Origin: Sphingomonadaceae bacterium PASS1
GTDB taxonomy: Bacteria > Pseudomonadota > Alphaproteobacteria > Sphingomonadales > Sphingomonadaceae
Direction: 5' to 3'
Assembly: GCA_002255985.1 (NCBI GenBank)
Contig: NKIR01000001.1
Coordinates: 366,914-430,913, forward strand
DNA: 64,000 bases
The notes under the pieces were generated by a model, which made no database searches, had not been told where the DNA came from, and worked only from the letters and a program-made list of their open reading frames with translations. Positions 1 to 9,303 of the stretch are shown here, piece by piece (the first letter of the stretch is position 1; every line of letters starts with the position of its first letter). The position numbers and the translations under genes were made by a program.

Positions 1-242
1 GCAAAATAATAGCGTCAGTCCTTGGTCGACCGCTTGTTTATCGAGACGGCGGCGAAGTAGGCCCTGCTTATGGTGCGGCGCGGTTGGCGCAACTGGCCGA
101 CACTGGGGCCTCTATTGAGGAAATATGCACCGCACCTGCCATTCTTCACGTCGAAGAGCCAGATGACCGGCTGGCAGATCGTTACGCGGCACACATGCCG
201 AAATTCCGTTCGCTTTACCAGACGCTTAAAGCGTCATTTTAG
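1..242 (+). CDS. xylB: Xylulokinase, C-terminal part (5' end outside window)
   Basis: The reading frame is open from the first base and ends with TAG at 240-242, giving about 79 residues without a start codon. The string GPAYGAARLA followed by a tail ending KFRSLYQTLKASF matches the end of FGGY-family xylulokinases, where the GAA-R-LA segment belongs to the second actin-like ATPase lobe and the protein ends in a short F/Y-x-x-LY-x-x-L helix. The enzyme phosphorylates D-xylulose made by xylose isomerase. xylA begins 11 bp downstream and its ribosome site overlaps this stop, so the two form one operon. Only the C-terminus is visible; another FGGY sugar kinase is possible, but the xylA neighbour favours xylB. 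Confidence 0.85.
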   Translation, partial: KIIASVLGRPLVYRDGGEVGPAYGAARLAQLADTGASIEEICTAPAILHVEEPDDRLADRYAAHMPKFRSLYQTLKASF

Positions 243-253
243 GGGAGTAACCC

Positions 254-1570
254 ATGCCTGCCAGCTATTTTTCCGAAATCGAACCCATTAAATTCGAAGG
301 GCTCGAATCCACCAATCCGCTCGCCTATCGTTATTATGACAAGGACCGCGTTGTCATGGGCAAAACCATGGCCGAGCATTTACGCATGGCGGTTTGCTAT
401 TGGCACACATTCTGCTGGGATGGTTTCGACGTCTTTGGCGCTGGCACTTTCAACCGCCCCTGGCATGGCGGGCCTATAGATCAAACGCGCGCCGACCATA
501 AGCTTGACGAAGCGTTCGAATTTTTCACTCGGCTCGGCCTACCCTATTTCTGCTTCCACGATGTTGACGTGATGGCGCATGCAGAAACGATCGACGAACA
601 TGTGCGTAATTTCGCGGTCATCGTCGACAAGATCGAAGCCAAGATGGCTGCGACCGGCGTAAAGCTGCTTTGGAGTACCGCCAATATGTTCAGCCACCCG
701 CGTTATATGGGCGGTGCATCGACCAATCCCGATCCCGATGTGTTCCGCTTCGCAGCGACGCAGGTGCGCCACTGTATCGAGGCAACCCATCGCTTGGGCG
801 GTGCGAACTATGTGCTGTGGGGTGGTCGCGAAGGCTATGACTGCCTGCTCAACACCGACCTTAAACAGGAAAAGGCACAGTTCGGGCGCTTCCTGCAAAT
901 GGTCGTCGAGCATAAACATAAAATCGGTTTCAAGGGCGACATTCTTATCGAACCAAAACCGCATGAGCCGACCAAGCATCAATATGATTTCGATGTCGAA
1001 ACCATCTATGGTTTCCTTCTTGCCAACGGGCTGGAAAAAGAAGTCAAAATGAATATCGAAGCCAATCATGCGACCCTTTCAGGGCATAGCTTTGAGCATG
1101 AAATAGCCAGCGCAATAAACTTGGGTATTTTTGGATCGATCGACATGAACCGAGGCGACCCGCAAAACGGTTGGGACACCGACCAGTTCCCGAATGATAT
1201 TCGCGAAATCACAACCGCGATGTACTACATCCTGAAGAATGGCGGGTTCCAGAATGGTGGTAACAATTTCGACGCCAAGGTGCGCCGCCAGAGCATCGAC
1301 GCCGCCGACCTATTCCACGGCCACATTGGCGGTATCGATATACTTGCGCGCAGCTTGCTGAATGCAGCGGCGATGATCGAAGGCGGTGAACTGGATGCGC
1401 TGGTCACCAACCGTTACGCCGGATGGAACAGCCATGCCGGGAAGGCCCTCCTCTCGGCAAGCTCCAACCTTGAAGCCATTTCTGATGCGGCGGTTACCGC
1501 GAAGATCGACCCGCAGCCACGCTCGGGCCGTCAGGAATATGTCGAGAATATCGTTAGCCGTTACATCTGA
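254..1570 (+). CDS. xylA: Xylose isomerase
   Basis: Cytoplasmic enzyme converting D-xylose to D-xylulose (and glucose to fructose weakly). The 438-residue length fits the class II (E. coli-like, 440 aa) enzymes. Active-site residues are all present: H102 and D105 in FCFHDVD, metal ligands E233 and K235 in [11 protein letters not shown]269 and H272 in [13 protein letters not shown]297 in GSIDMNRGD, and D308/D310 in GWDTDQFP, with a further Asp in NNFDAK. The ATG at 254 is preceded by AGGGGAG at 241-247, overlapping the xylB stop. It is translated together with xylB. The substrate may come from the glycoside hydrolases downstream, although those look more suited to glucans than xylans. Confidence 0.97.
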   Translation: MPASYFSEIEPIKFEGLESTNPLAYRYYDKDRVVMGKTMAEHLRMAVCYWHTFCWDGFDVFGAGTFNRPWHGGPIDQTRADHKLDEAFEFFTRLGLPYFCFHDVDVMAHAETIDEHVRNFAVIVDKIEAKMAATGVKLLWSTANMFSHPRYMGGASTNPDPDVFRFAATQVRHCIEATHRLGGANYVLWGGREGYDCLLNTDLKQEKAQFGRFLQMVVEHKHKIGFKGDILIEPKPHEPTKHQYDFDVETIYGFLLANGLEKEVKMNIEANHATLSGHSFEHEIASAINLGIFGSIDMNRGDPQNGWDTDQFPNDIREITTAMYYILKNGGFQNGGNNFDAKVRRQSIDAADLFHGHIGGIDILARSLLNAAAMIEGGELDALVTNRYAGWNSHAGKALLSASSNLEAISDAAVTAKIDPQPRSGRQEYVENIVSRYI

Positions 1571-1581
1571 AGGAAAATGGA

Positions 1582-1613
1582 GACCGGTCAACGTGGCGCA
1601 AACCCGACCGGTC
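1582..1613 (+). terminator. Possible weak hairpin after xylA
   Basis: Two GACCGGTC octamers separated by 16 bases lie 11 bp after the xylA stop. Each is a palindrome, so they can pair with each other. The following CCAACTTT is only a poor U-tract. It is the only terminator candidate for xylBA in the gap. Confidence 0.25.
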
Positions 1614-1778
1614 CCAACTTTGGCGTTGGCAAGTCGGTGCGCATTACAGTCATGCGTTGGATAACGACACGGGGATCAATTCCCCAAAGTCGAATACTGG
1701 TGGGCCTGGCTTTGGTTGTCCGGCAATCCTTGATCAGTTGGGCTAGGTCATCTTCTTGAAGACGAGAAAACCCATCAT

Positions 1779-1804
1779 CCAAGCGTTTCGACCAAGCGTT
1801 TCGA
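1779..1804. repeat. 13-bp tandem duplication
   Basis: CCAAGCGTTTCGA occurs twice head to tail without a gap. It probably reflects replication slippage in non-coding DNA near the end of the convergent esterase gene. Confidence 0.8.
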
Positions 1805-1881
1805 CAAAACTTCAACTTGCTGCAACGGCTCCGCATGAACGGTCGCGGATAACAGCAAAAGGAAAAACGCCAGCCACCAGA

Positions 1882-3834
1882 CTATCGCACACTGATCTCA
1901 AAAGGCCCTGCGGGTAAACCCGCGCTGTCATAGAGATTACACACAGGTGCATCCCCCCAACAATAGCGTATCCGCTGCACATTGTTGACACCATGTGCAT
2001 CGATTAACACGCCGTCACCTTGCACAGATACGCTCGCAAAGCGGCATATGTCGGATGCTTCCTGACAGATTTCAAAAGCTATGGGCTCCAGCGCACTCCG
2101 CGTTACAAGCTGGCCATCAATGCCTTCAAACCGCACAAAGATATTCCCGCCACGTCGAATGGCCAATGTCGGGAAAGGACCATTGGCGGTCACGGCTTGC
2201 TTGTAAATTTGGTGTCGGGCCAGTCGGGCCAGACGTTGCCCCACAATCTGCTTGTTTGGTGGATGGATATCGTCATTTTCCCCCGCATCTATGGTAACGG
2301 CCAACCCTGACAATTTGTCATCGAGCACCGCAAGACGCTGTGCCTCGCGCAGATCGGACCAACCGGAGTTGGTGGGAGATGAAGCAGCCTGGCCAAAATT
2401 GGGCAGTTGGACAACCAGGAACGGCAATTGGGCATTCTGAAACTTTGCGCGCCAATCCGCCATCAAAGTGGTGAGCAAAGCCCTATAGGACTTCGCATTT
2501 CCGGCATTTGATTCCCCCTGGTACCATAAAACGCCGCGCAACCCATAAGGCGCAAGCGGGTCTATCATGGCGTTGCCTATCGTAGTTAGGCCACCAATAG
2601 CGAGCCATGGCGCGCGGGGTGGATCCCCTGCCCCCTCGGGGGCCTTGCGAAAGAGCCAACCATCACCCAGCCCGATTTTGGTACCGTCTATTAATTGCAG
2701 ACTGATGACCTCTGCAGGCCCGAGCATTCCACCCATTTCCCAGCCACTGTAAATGTTCGTCACAATTTCGTTTTGACCTGCTTTCAGCATATCGGCTGGA
2801 AGTGCATAATCCCGGCTCGTTCCCCAGCCAAAACTCTGGGCCAGCGGCTTGCCGTTTACCCACGTCATGTCGATTTCATCGATCTGCCCGAGATGCAGGA
2901 TGGTCCCGGACTTCGCTTGATCCTGCGTCAGCGTGAAGGATTTGCGATACCAGAGCATCCCATTATGCTGCCCAAGATCGCTGTCGCCCCATTTTTTCCA
3001 ATCACGCATCGGTAACGGAACGGCAGCCCATCCTGACCGATCTTTTGCGGCCCATGGTCTGGCTTCCTGTGGGAAGCTGACGTTCCACCATGTTTCCCAG
3101 CTTTTCCCGAAGCTATATTGCGCAAGCTTCTCATCCTTCGCATAGGTAAGTAACGTCGCAACCTCGGCATCCTTACCGAGCGCTGCCAAGCCATCCATGC
3201 TGATCCAGGATTCAATCGCGGAGCCACCCCAAGACGCGCTAATGAGACCAATGGGAACGCCGACATGCGGTTGCAAATCGCGGGCAAAATAATAGCATGC
3301 AGCCGAAAAGTCGCCGACATTTTCGGGATTGGCCACCTTCCATGATCCGCCTTGTGGCAGGTCCTTTACAGGCGCGGGCGAACTCGCCCTGGTCACAGTG
3401 TAAGCGCGGATATGCGGATAATCCGCACGCCGAATTTCCGTTTCGGCATTCATGGATGCCTTCACTTGCATTTCCATATTCGATTGCCCCGAACACAGAA
3501 AAACGTCTCCGAAATGGATGTCGTTCAGTTGTTGCGATGCCCCTCCGTCATTGCTGACGATAAGCGCATAGGGGCCACCGGCTTTCATCGGCGACAACGG
3601 CACCCGCCATTCGCCTTTGGTATCTGCAGTGGTTCGGACCGAATTCTCTCCAATGGTGACGATCACGGTTTCGGATGGAGCTGCAGTGCCCCATATCTCA
3701 ATCTTCTGGTCCCTTTGTAAAACCGCGTGATCTGTGAAAATGCTATGCAGTGCGGGCTTTGCGATCGCGGATGGTGCTGATGCGAAAAAACAAATTGCAG
3801 CACAGATCGCCAAACGGCGTCGCTTCGTCATCAT
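1882..3834 (-). CDS. Sialate O-acetylesterase-type SGNH esterase, exported
   Basis: A 650-residue protein with a signal peptide (basic MMTKRRR, hydrophobic core, likely cut after APSAIA). The catalytic serine is S118 in FLCSGQSNM, and WYQGESNA and NDDIHPPNK supply the remaining SGNH blocks including the Asp-x-x-His pair. Between them lies a beta-sandwich insert (WYRKSFTL... YALPADMLKAGQNEIV) like the GH2 sugar-binding fold seen in SIAE family members. Such enzymes remove acetyl groups from sugars; beside glycan hydrolases in environmental bacteria they usually deacetylate plant or algal polysaccharide fragments rather than sialic acid, so the true substrate is open. A GAGAGG ribosome site precedes the ATG. 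A LacI-type operator candidate lies 27 bp upstream. Confidence 0.88.
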   Translation of the reverse strand: MMTKRRRLAICAAICFFASAPSAIAKPALHSIFTDHAVLQRDQKIEIWGTAAPSETVIVTIGENSVRTTADTKGEWRVPLSPMKAGGPYALIVSNDGGASQQLNDIHFGDVFLCSGQSNMEMQVKASMNAETEIRRADYPHIRAYTVTRASSPAPVKDLPQGGSWKVANPENVGDFSAACYYFARDLQPHVGVPIGLISASWGGSAIESWISMDGLAALGKDAEVATLLTYAKDEKLAQYSFGKSWETWWNVSFPQEARPWAAKDRSGWAAVPLPMRDWKKWGDSDLGQHNGMLWYRKSFTLTQDQAKSGTILHLGQIDEIDMTWVNGKPLAQSFGWGTSRDYALPADMLKAGQNEIVTNIYSGWEMGGMLGPAEVISLQLIDGTKIGLGDGWLFRKAPEGAGDPPRAPWLAIGGLTTIGNAMIDPLAPYGLRGVLWYQGESNAGNAKSYRALLTTLMADWRAKFQNAQLPFLVVQLPNFGQAASSPTNSGWSDLREAQRLAVLDDKLSGLAVTIDAGENDDIHPPNKQIVGQRLARLARHQIYKQAVTANGPFPTLAIRRGGNIFVRFEGIDGQLVTRSALEPIAFEICQEASDICRFASVSVQGDGVLIDAHGVNNVQRIRYCWGDAPVCNLYDSAGLPAGPFEISVR

Positions 3835-3860
3835 TCGAAAACCTCTCTACTCCGACTCGA

Positions 3861-3876
3861 ATGGTAACGCTATCAT
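3861..3876. promoter_or_regulatory. Candidate LacI-family operator before the esterase
   Basis: ATGGTAACGCTATCAT is an imperfect palindrome centred on CG between 3868 and 3869 (TGrTAaCG / CGcTAtCA), the layout used by LacI-family repressors. It ends 27 bp before the esterase start, so binding would block its transcription. It resembles the site at 4321. Confidence 0.5.
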
Positions 3877-4320
3877 CTTCGATTTTTACTGTTAAGCGAT
3901 TTCGGTTAGCGGCGAGATGCAAGCATGATATCAAAACAGAACTCGGCTTCGCTAACGAACAACATTCAGCATTTTTTCCGCTGGGCGCCAAGAGCGCAAA
4001 ATATCTCATCGACGTGGCAGTAAAGCCACACGCAAAGCACGGTATCTCTCTGAGGGAGAATAATTGGGAATATGCACTCGACTGTTCCGCTAACAACGAC
4101 AATTTATGCCTTTACGCGCGGCGAGGCATATCTGTCTTACTGAAAAGGGGGCTTGGGTCAGGTCTTAGACGGCGCTGTCCAATTGCAATTGACCGCGAAG
4201 AAGTCGCTGCTCAGTCGACCAATCATATTGCCGGAGATGGACCAAGGGCCAGCTGTCCGATTTTGGCTAAGCGGTGCCATGATGAAGCTTGATTTCCCCT
4301 ACCGTTCCTGCCATCAAATT

Positions 4321-4336
4321 ATGATAACGTTCACAA
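4321..4336. promoter_or_regulatory. Candidate LacI-family operator before GH3
   Basis: ATGATAACGTTCACAA has the central palindrome AACGTT and shares CGTTCACAA exactly with both sites before the halogenase at 14665 and 14688. It ends 21 bp before the GH3 start. The LacI protein encoded at 9290-10351 is the obvious candidate ligand. Confidence 0.55.
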
Positions 4337-4357
4337 CGAAGTTTTGGAGTGGGTTTG

Positions 4358-6787
4358 ATGTGGTTAAAGGGATCGATGGCACTGATGGCCTTCGCGTCGG
4401 CGGGATGTGTTTCGGCGGTGACGCACCCCCAGATTGCGAAGCCGGCGGCGCCATCTGCTGAGACCACTGCAAACGTTGCCAACTGGCCAACTGCCCAAAG
4501 TCCCGCGGCGATTACCGATAAAAAAACCGAAGAAGCGATAACGGCATTGATTTCAAAAATGACGTTGGAGCAGAAGGTCGGTCAAATAATACAGGCTGAC
4601 ATAAGCGCAATCACGCCTGAGGATCTAAAGCAATATCCGCTTGGCTCTATCCTTGCGGGCGGTAATTCCGGACCTTATGGCGACGAGCGCGCCGACGCTG
4701 CAAAATGGGCGCAGCTGGTTAGTGCGTTTCGCGATGCATCGCATACCTCAGGCGCGGGTATACCCATCTTGTTTGGTGTCGATGCGGTGCATGGGCATTC
4801 AAACCTGCCGCAGGCAACCATCTTTCCCCATAATATCGGACTTGGTGCGACCCGCGATGTCGACCTGATCCAACGCATTGGCAAAGCCACGGCGGCAGAG
4901 ATTTCAGGCAGCGGGATTGAATGGACCTTTGCGCCAACGCTGGCGGCGCCGCAAGATTTGCGCTGGGGCAGAACATATGAAGGCTATTCCTCCGATCCTG
5001 CCCTGATTACGGCTTATGCCCGCGCGATGACCACTGGCTTGCAAGGCAATCTGGTCGCAGGTGCGCCGTTGGAAGCACAGCATGTTGCCGCAACTGCCAA
5101 ACATTTCCTTGCCGATGGTGGCACCATGGACGGCCGCGACCAAGGCGATGCCCAGATCACCGAAACCGAACTGGTGGCAAAACATGCGCAGGGCTATCCC
5201 GCATCTATCAACGCAGGCGCACTGACGGTTATGGCGAGTTTCTCAAGCTGGAACGGGGTAAAGCATCACGGTAATGCCTCTCTGCTGACCGATGTCTTGA
5301 AAAACCGGATGGGCTTTGCCGGGCTGGTTGTTGGCGATTGGAATGGTCATGGCCAAGTAGCGGGCTGCTCCGCAACCGACTGCGCTGCGGCGATTAATGC
5401 CGGGCTTGACCTGTTCATGGCTCCCGACAGCTGGAAGGGATTGTTCGCGTCAACGCTGTTAGCGGCGCGGGATGGCCGGATCTCCGCAGCGCGGTTGGAC
5501 GATGCGGTGCGGCGAATCGTGCGCGTGAAATACAAACTTGGCCTCATGGGCGATGCGCCGACTGTGCGGGGGCAAACATCTTTGGTTGGCAAGCAAGAGC
5601 ATCTCGATCTTGCGCGCGAGGCGGTATCGAAATCACTGGTGCTACTCAAGAATGATGATGGCGTTCTGCCCATTCGTAATCGTAGCAATGTCCTGATCGC
5701 CGGTTCCGGCGCTGACAATATGGCGATGCAGGCCGGCGGCTGGACGATTAGCTGGCAAGGCACGGACACCACTGCCGCCGATTTCACCAATGGCCAGACG
5801 ATTGGCCGTGCGATTGCCGAAGCGGTTAAAACAGGCGGCGGTACGGCCAATATTTCGGCATCGGGCATTTTTGAAAAGAAGCCCGATGTGGCGATCATTG
5901 TCCTCGGCGAAAAACCTTATGCCGAGTTTGAAGGCGATGTGCCAAACCTCGCATTCCGGCCCCAGCCTGCCGAAGAGGAAATGTTAGGGCGGTTTAAGGC
6001 GCAGGGTATTCCTGTTGTGGTCCTGTTCCTATCTGGACGGCCAATGTTTACGGGCAAGCTTATCAACCAAGCCGACGCTTTTGTGGCTGCATGGTTGCCG
6101 GGTACGCAAGGCCGGGGTGTCGCCGATGTGTTGGTCGCTGGCGCAAACGGAAAGCCGATGCGCGACTTCACCGGACGCTTGCCTTTCAGTTGGCCAGCGG
6201 ATGCGCGGTCACCGATCGATGCGCCGCTTTTCCCGCTGGGTTATGGTCTCAATTACACGCAATCGAGCAAGCTTGCTCCGGTTAACGAAGACCCGCGCGT
6301 CGATTTGTCATCGCTGACCATCGCCACGCAATATTTCGTCCGTGGCAAGGTGCCCGCACCTTGGAATTTGCAGATGGACGGTTCGATTAGCGCGCGGGCC
6401 GTCGACATGTCCGCGCAGGAAGATGCGCGGCAATTCACTTGGAACGCTTATGGTGCCTTTGTTGTCAACGGTCCTGCTGTCGATTTGAGCAAGCCGTTGA
6501 AGGAAGACTGGTCGCTGCTCATCGACTGGCGCATTGATCAGCCCGCGACCGGGCCCGTGATGCTGTCCTTTGGTGGCGCTGCGCTGAATATACGCACCAC
6601 GATGCGCGCGTTGCCCACTGGGGTGCCCACACAAACCCATATTCCGCTGCGTTGCTTTGCCGCCGCTGGTGCTAAATTGGGCTCTGTTGGTTCCCCCATG
6701 CGTATGCAGGCGGCGAAAGGCCTTGTTGCGACAATTCGCAACGTTCATATCGAAACGACAAAGAAAAGCGCGACCTGCCCCGGCTAA
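4358..6787 (+). CDS. GH3 family exo-beta-glucosidase (lipoprotein)
   Basis: An 809-residue family 3 glycoside hydrolase releasing glucose from beta-glucan oligosaccharides, probably in the periplasm. The N-terminus MWLKGSMALMAFASAGC carries a lipobox ending ASAGC, so it is likely lipid-anchored. The (beta/alpha)8 domain shows FAPTLA, DLRWGRTYEGYSSDP and KHFLADGG, and the nucleophile Asp is about D327 in GLVVGDWNGHG. The alpha/beta sandwich domain follows (LLKNDDGVLPI ... GEKPYAEFEGD ... LPFSWP), then a C-terminal beta-sandwich of about 150 residues as in ExoP-type glucan glucohydrolases. I chose ATG 4358 over the in-frame GTG 4349 because GGAG at 4346-4349 is spaced 8 bp before it. The sugar permease follows 27 bp later. 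Confidence 0.93.
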   Translation: MWLKGSMALMAFASAGCVSAVTHPQIAKPAAPSAETTANVANWPTAQSPAAITDKKTEEAITALISKMTLEQKVGQIIQADISAITPEDLKQYPLGSILAGGNSGPYGDERADAAKWAQLVSAFRDASHTSGAGIPILFGVDAVHGHSNLPQATIFPHNIGLGATRDVDLIQRIGKATAAEISGSGIEWTFAPTLAAPQDLRWGRTYEGYSSDPALITAYARAMTTGLQGNLVAGAPLEAQHVAATAKHFLADGGTMDGRDQGDAQITETELVAKHAQGYPASINAGALTVMASFSSWNGVKHHGNASLLTDVLKNRMGFAGLVVGDWNGHGQVAGCSATDCAAAINAGLDLFMAPDSWKGLFASTLLAARDGRISAARLDDAVRRIVRVKYKLGLMGDAPTVRGQTSLVGKQEHLDLAREAVSKSLVLLKNDDGVLPIRNRSNVLIAGSGADNMAMQAGGWTISWQGTDTTAADFTNGQTIGRAIAEAVKTGGGTANISASGIFEKKPDVAIIVLGEKPYAEFEGDVPNLAFRPQPAEEEMLGRFKAQGIPVVVLFLSGRPMFTGKLINQADAFVAAWLPGTQGRGVADVLVAGANGKPMRDFTGRLPFSWPADARSPIDAPLFPLGYGLNYTQSSKLAPVNEDPRVDLSSLTIATQYFVRGKVPAPWNLQMDGSISARAVDMSAQEDARQFTWNAYGAFVVNGPAVDLSKPLKEDWSLLIDWRIDQPATGPVMLSFGGAALNIRTTMRALPTGVPTQTHIPLRCFAAAGAKLGSVGSPMRMQAAKGLVATIRNVHIETTKKSATCPG

Positions 6788-6814
6788 ACGCGCAAAAACC
6801 AAGGGAGAGAGAAG

Positions 6815-8092
6815 ATGGCATTGGCACCCGGCGCATCTGCGTCAGTAGATAATGGCGATACCCATATCGACGCACCGCAATTGCAATTGTTCGTGATGGG
6901 GCTGTTCTTCATCTTCGGCGGCATCACAAGCCTCAATGATGTTATCATCCCGAAGTTAAAAGAGCTGTTTACGCTCAATTACACGCAGGCGATGCTTGTG
7001 CAGTTCTGTTTCTTTGCTGCTTATGCCGTGATTGGTATCCCTGGCGCGCGTCTGGTTAAGAAAATCGGATATATGCGCGGCGCAGTTGTCGGCCTTTTGA
7101 CGATGATGGCTGGCTGCCTGTTGTTCATTCCAGCGAGCCAGACCGCGACCTACGGTGTATTTCTGTTGGCATTATTCGTGTTGGCAAGCGGGGTGGTGAT
7201 CGTCCAAGTGGTTTCTAACCCCTTGATCTCCATGCTTGGTAAGCCTGCCACAGCACATAGCCGCCTGACCTTTGCTCAAGCGTTCAATTCGCTTGGCACC
7301 ACGGTTTTCCCGATCGTTGGTTCCATTCTTATCCTCGGCAGCCTTGCGACTGTAACTGCTGACAAACTATCTGGTGTGGAACTTGACGCTTATCGCACTG
7401 CAGAGAGCCAAGCAATCGTGAATGGCTATTTGGGTATTGCGGTGGCACTGGCGATTGTTGCCGCTGTGGTATGGATGTTTCGCAATGCGCTGAAGGGCGA
7501 AAAGCATGAGGCGAGCGAGGGCTTGGCTGGCCTCAACTTGCTCAAGCGGCCACGCTTCGGCTTTGGCGCATTGTGTATATTTTTGTACGTCGGGGCGGAG
7601 GTCGCGATCGGCTCGCTCATAGTCAATTATTTGATGCAGGATCAGGTGATGGCTCTAGCCGAACAGGACGCTGGCAAGCTTATTGGCCTATATTGGGGCG
7701 GCGCAATGGTGGGCCGGTTCATCGGGTCTGCGGTGTTGCGTGTGCTTAGCCCGGGGAAGGTGCTGGCGTCTGTATCGGTTGCTGCAATTGCACTGCTAAT
7801 CTTTTCCACACAAAGCACCGGCGAAGTTGCTGGCTATTCCTTGCTGGCCGTGGGCCTGACCAATGCGATCATGTTCCCGACGATATTCACGCTCGCCTGT
7901 GAAAAGCTCGGGTCACGAGCTGCCGACGGTTCTGGTATCATCAACGTCGCCATCGTCGGCGGCGCTGTTGTTCCGCTGCTCACGGGCATCATCGCTGACG
8001 TGACCGGAAGTCTCGCCATCGCGTTCACGTTACCGATGCTTTGCTATGTGATCATCGCCGCATTCGGTATCTACGCGCGAAAGCCTGCCTAA
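6815..8092 (+). CDS. FucP/GluP-type MFS sugar:proton symporter
   Basis: A 425-residue inner-membrane protein with about 12 hydrophobic segments. The opening LFVMGLFFIFGGITSLNDVIIPKLK and the following LNYTQAMLVQFCFFAAYAVIG, with VSNPLISMLGKP later, are typical of the fucose/glucose/galactose permease family (FucP, GluP, NagP). It probably carries the glucose freed by the GH3 enzyme into the cytoplasm. GGGAGAGAG lies just before the ATG and the gene is 27 bp behind GH3, so the two form an operon. Its last 4 bases overlap the end of the convergent MFS gene, leaving no room for a separate terminator. Confidence 0.9.
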   Translation: MALAPGASASVDNGDTHIDAPQLQLFVMGLFFIFGGITSLNDVIIPKLKELFTLNYTQAMLVQFCFFAAYAVIGIPGARLVKKIGYMRGAVVGLLTMMAGCLLFIPASQTATYGVFLLALFVLASGVVIVQVVSNPLISMLGKPATAHSRLTFAQAFNSLGTTVFPIVGSILILGSLATVTADKLSGVELDAYRTAESQAIVNGYLGIAVALAIVAAVVWMFRNALKGEKHEASEGLAGLNLLKRPRFGFGALCIFLYVGAEVAIGSLIVNYLMQDQVMALAEQDAGKLIGLYWGGAMVGRFIGSAVLRVLSPGKVLASVSVAAIALLIFSTQSTGEVAGYSLLAVGLTNAIMFPTIFTLACEKLGSRAADGSGIINVAIVGGAVVPLLTGIIADVTGSLAIAFTLPMLCYVIIAAFGIYARKPA

Positions 8093-9303
8093 CCGTTCGC
8101 ATGCTGGCGCGGCATTGATGCCAACAACAGGCACGCGATGAGCGCCAGCACCGCTAGCAACAGAAACAGGCTGCGAAAGCCATAAGTAGGCACCAAAGCC
8201 AGTGTCAGCCATGGCATAATGAGCGATGGCACCGTGTTCGTCAGGTTGAAAATACCCAAATCCCGTCCGCGCGTTTGTGGACGGGGGAGCACCCTCAACG
8301 TCTGACTTGAGTGCAGCGCCAGAAAAACGCTGCTCGCCAAGCCAAAGACCACATAGCCGGCAATCCCAATCGGTAAAGATGACGAAACCGACATGATGAT
8401 CAATCCGGCCGACGCTGCCGCTGCCCCACAAATGAGCGGCAGAATGGGCCGGTTTGCACGGTCGGACCAGCGACCGACAGCTAATGCTAAAAACACAGCC
8501 GTACCGAGAACAAGCGCAAAGATATTCGCGGCATTATTTTCGCCGAAATCAGGATCTACGCTGCGGAACCATAAAAGGAGAAACGCAAACAATGACGCTT
8601 CCGCAATTTGTACCAATAAGCGCGCAATCCACATTTTCGCTGTGGCGTGCCTTGTTTCGGCGGTCTGCACCTCATCGGTTGATTGATCCGTCGGCGCGGT
8701 ATTCAACCCAGGCATCGATATCGGCCTGCCAAAAATCAGCACCGGACTGACCATAGCTATAACCAACATAGCGATGATTATTTCGCGGTGCTCCGATGGA
8801 ACAGCATCGTTCATTGTTACAAACGCGCCTGAGAGCGCGCCCATTGCGGGCGCCAACGCCAGCAGGCCGCCAAGGAAGCCCTTTTGGGAGTCGGGTATGT
8901 TGTCACCGGCCCACGCGCTTAAGGGAGCAAGCATCATATTCAGGCCGATTTGCCAGAGAATGATGATGGTTATCAATGCCACAGGGCTGTTGGCGTAAGC
9001 TGTTGCGAGGAGCAAAGCCGTTGATAAGGCTAATCCTGCGCATATCCACGGGCGTCTTTGGCCGGTTTTATCACTGGCCCATCCAAAACCGATATTGGCC
9101 ACGCTTGCAGCAATTGCACCTAGAAAGGCCGCTATCGCCAACATGCCAAGGGCGTCATTGCCGGAGATATCTGTAGCACGCAGTGGCAGCAATATCGTCA
9201 GAAACGGCATATAGGCGACGGCGCCCCCGGATACGGCGAGCGCGTACAAATACATGAACGTTGCCGATTGCCGGCTGCTGTCGACAGATTTATGCGCGAC
9301 CAT
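8089..9303 (-). CDS. MFS transporter, last gene of the TonB-GH16-LacI operon
   Basis: A 404-residue protein with about 12 membrane segments in two halves and a charged central loop (TDQSTDEVQTAETRHATAK). The N-half loop FGWASDKTGQRRPWICAG matches the major facilitator G-x-x-x-D-R/K-x-G-R/K-R motif A. Substrate cannot be read from sequence; position after a glucanase and a LacI regulator suggests a sugar or oligosaccharide. The start overlaps the end of the LacI gene by 14 bp, so they are translationally coupled. It is distinct from the FucP-type permease on the other strand. Confidence 0.82.
   Translation of the reverse strand: MVAHKSVDSSRQSATFMYLYALAVSGGAVAYMPFLTILLPLRATDISGNDALGMLAIAAFLGAIAASVANIGFGWASDKTGQRRPWICAGLALSTALLLATAYANSPVALITIIILWQIGLNMMLAPLSAWAGDNIPDSQKGFLGGLLALAPAMGALSGAFVTMNDAVPSEHREIIIAMLVIAMVSPVLIFGRPISMPGLNTAPTDQSTDEVQTAETRHATAKMWIARLLVQIAEASLFAFLLLWFRSVDPDFGENNAANIFALVLGTAVFLALAVGRWSDRANRPILPLICGAAAASAGLIIMSVSSSLPIGIAGYVVFGLASSVFLALHSSQTLRVLPRPQTRGRDLGIFNLTNTVPSLIMPWLTLALVPTYGFRSLFLLLAVLALIACLLLASMPRQHANG

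Larger units (their letters stand above)
1571..1881. other. Intergenic region between convergent xylA and esterase genes
   Basis: No gene is supported in these 311 bases. They hold two copies of GACCGGTC (1582-1589 and 1606-1613), which is self-complementary and could pair with itself as a weak hairpin after xylA, and a perfect 13-bp tandem duplication CCAAGCGTTTCGA at 1779-1804. A reverse-strand reading frame of about 80 codons crosses the segment but has no recognisable family and no convincing ribosome site. Confidence 0.6.
3835..4357. promoter_or_regulatory. Divergent promoter region between esterase and GH3 genes
   Basis: About 520 bases with no supported gene; reading frames here lack codon bias and ribosome sites. 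Two related palindromes (3861-3876 and 4321-4336) lie close to the two divergent starts and mark it as a shared regulatory region. Confidence 0.6.

Noticed and set aside
539-1069. 176-codon reverse frame inside xylA
   Set aside because: Antisense to a fully conserved xylose isomerase; no ribosome site or family resemblance.
3743-4292. Overlapping frames in both directions at the esterase/GH3 divergent region
   Set aside because: Odd composition, no domains, and they cover the promoter with palindromic operators.
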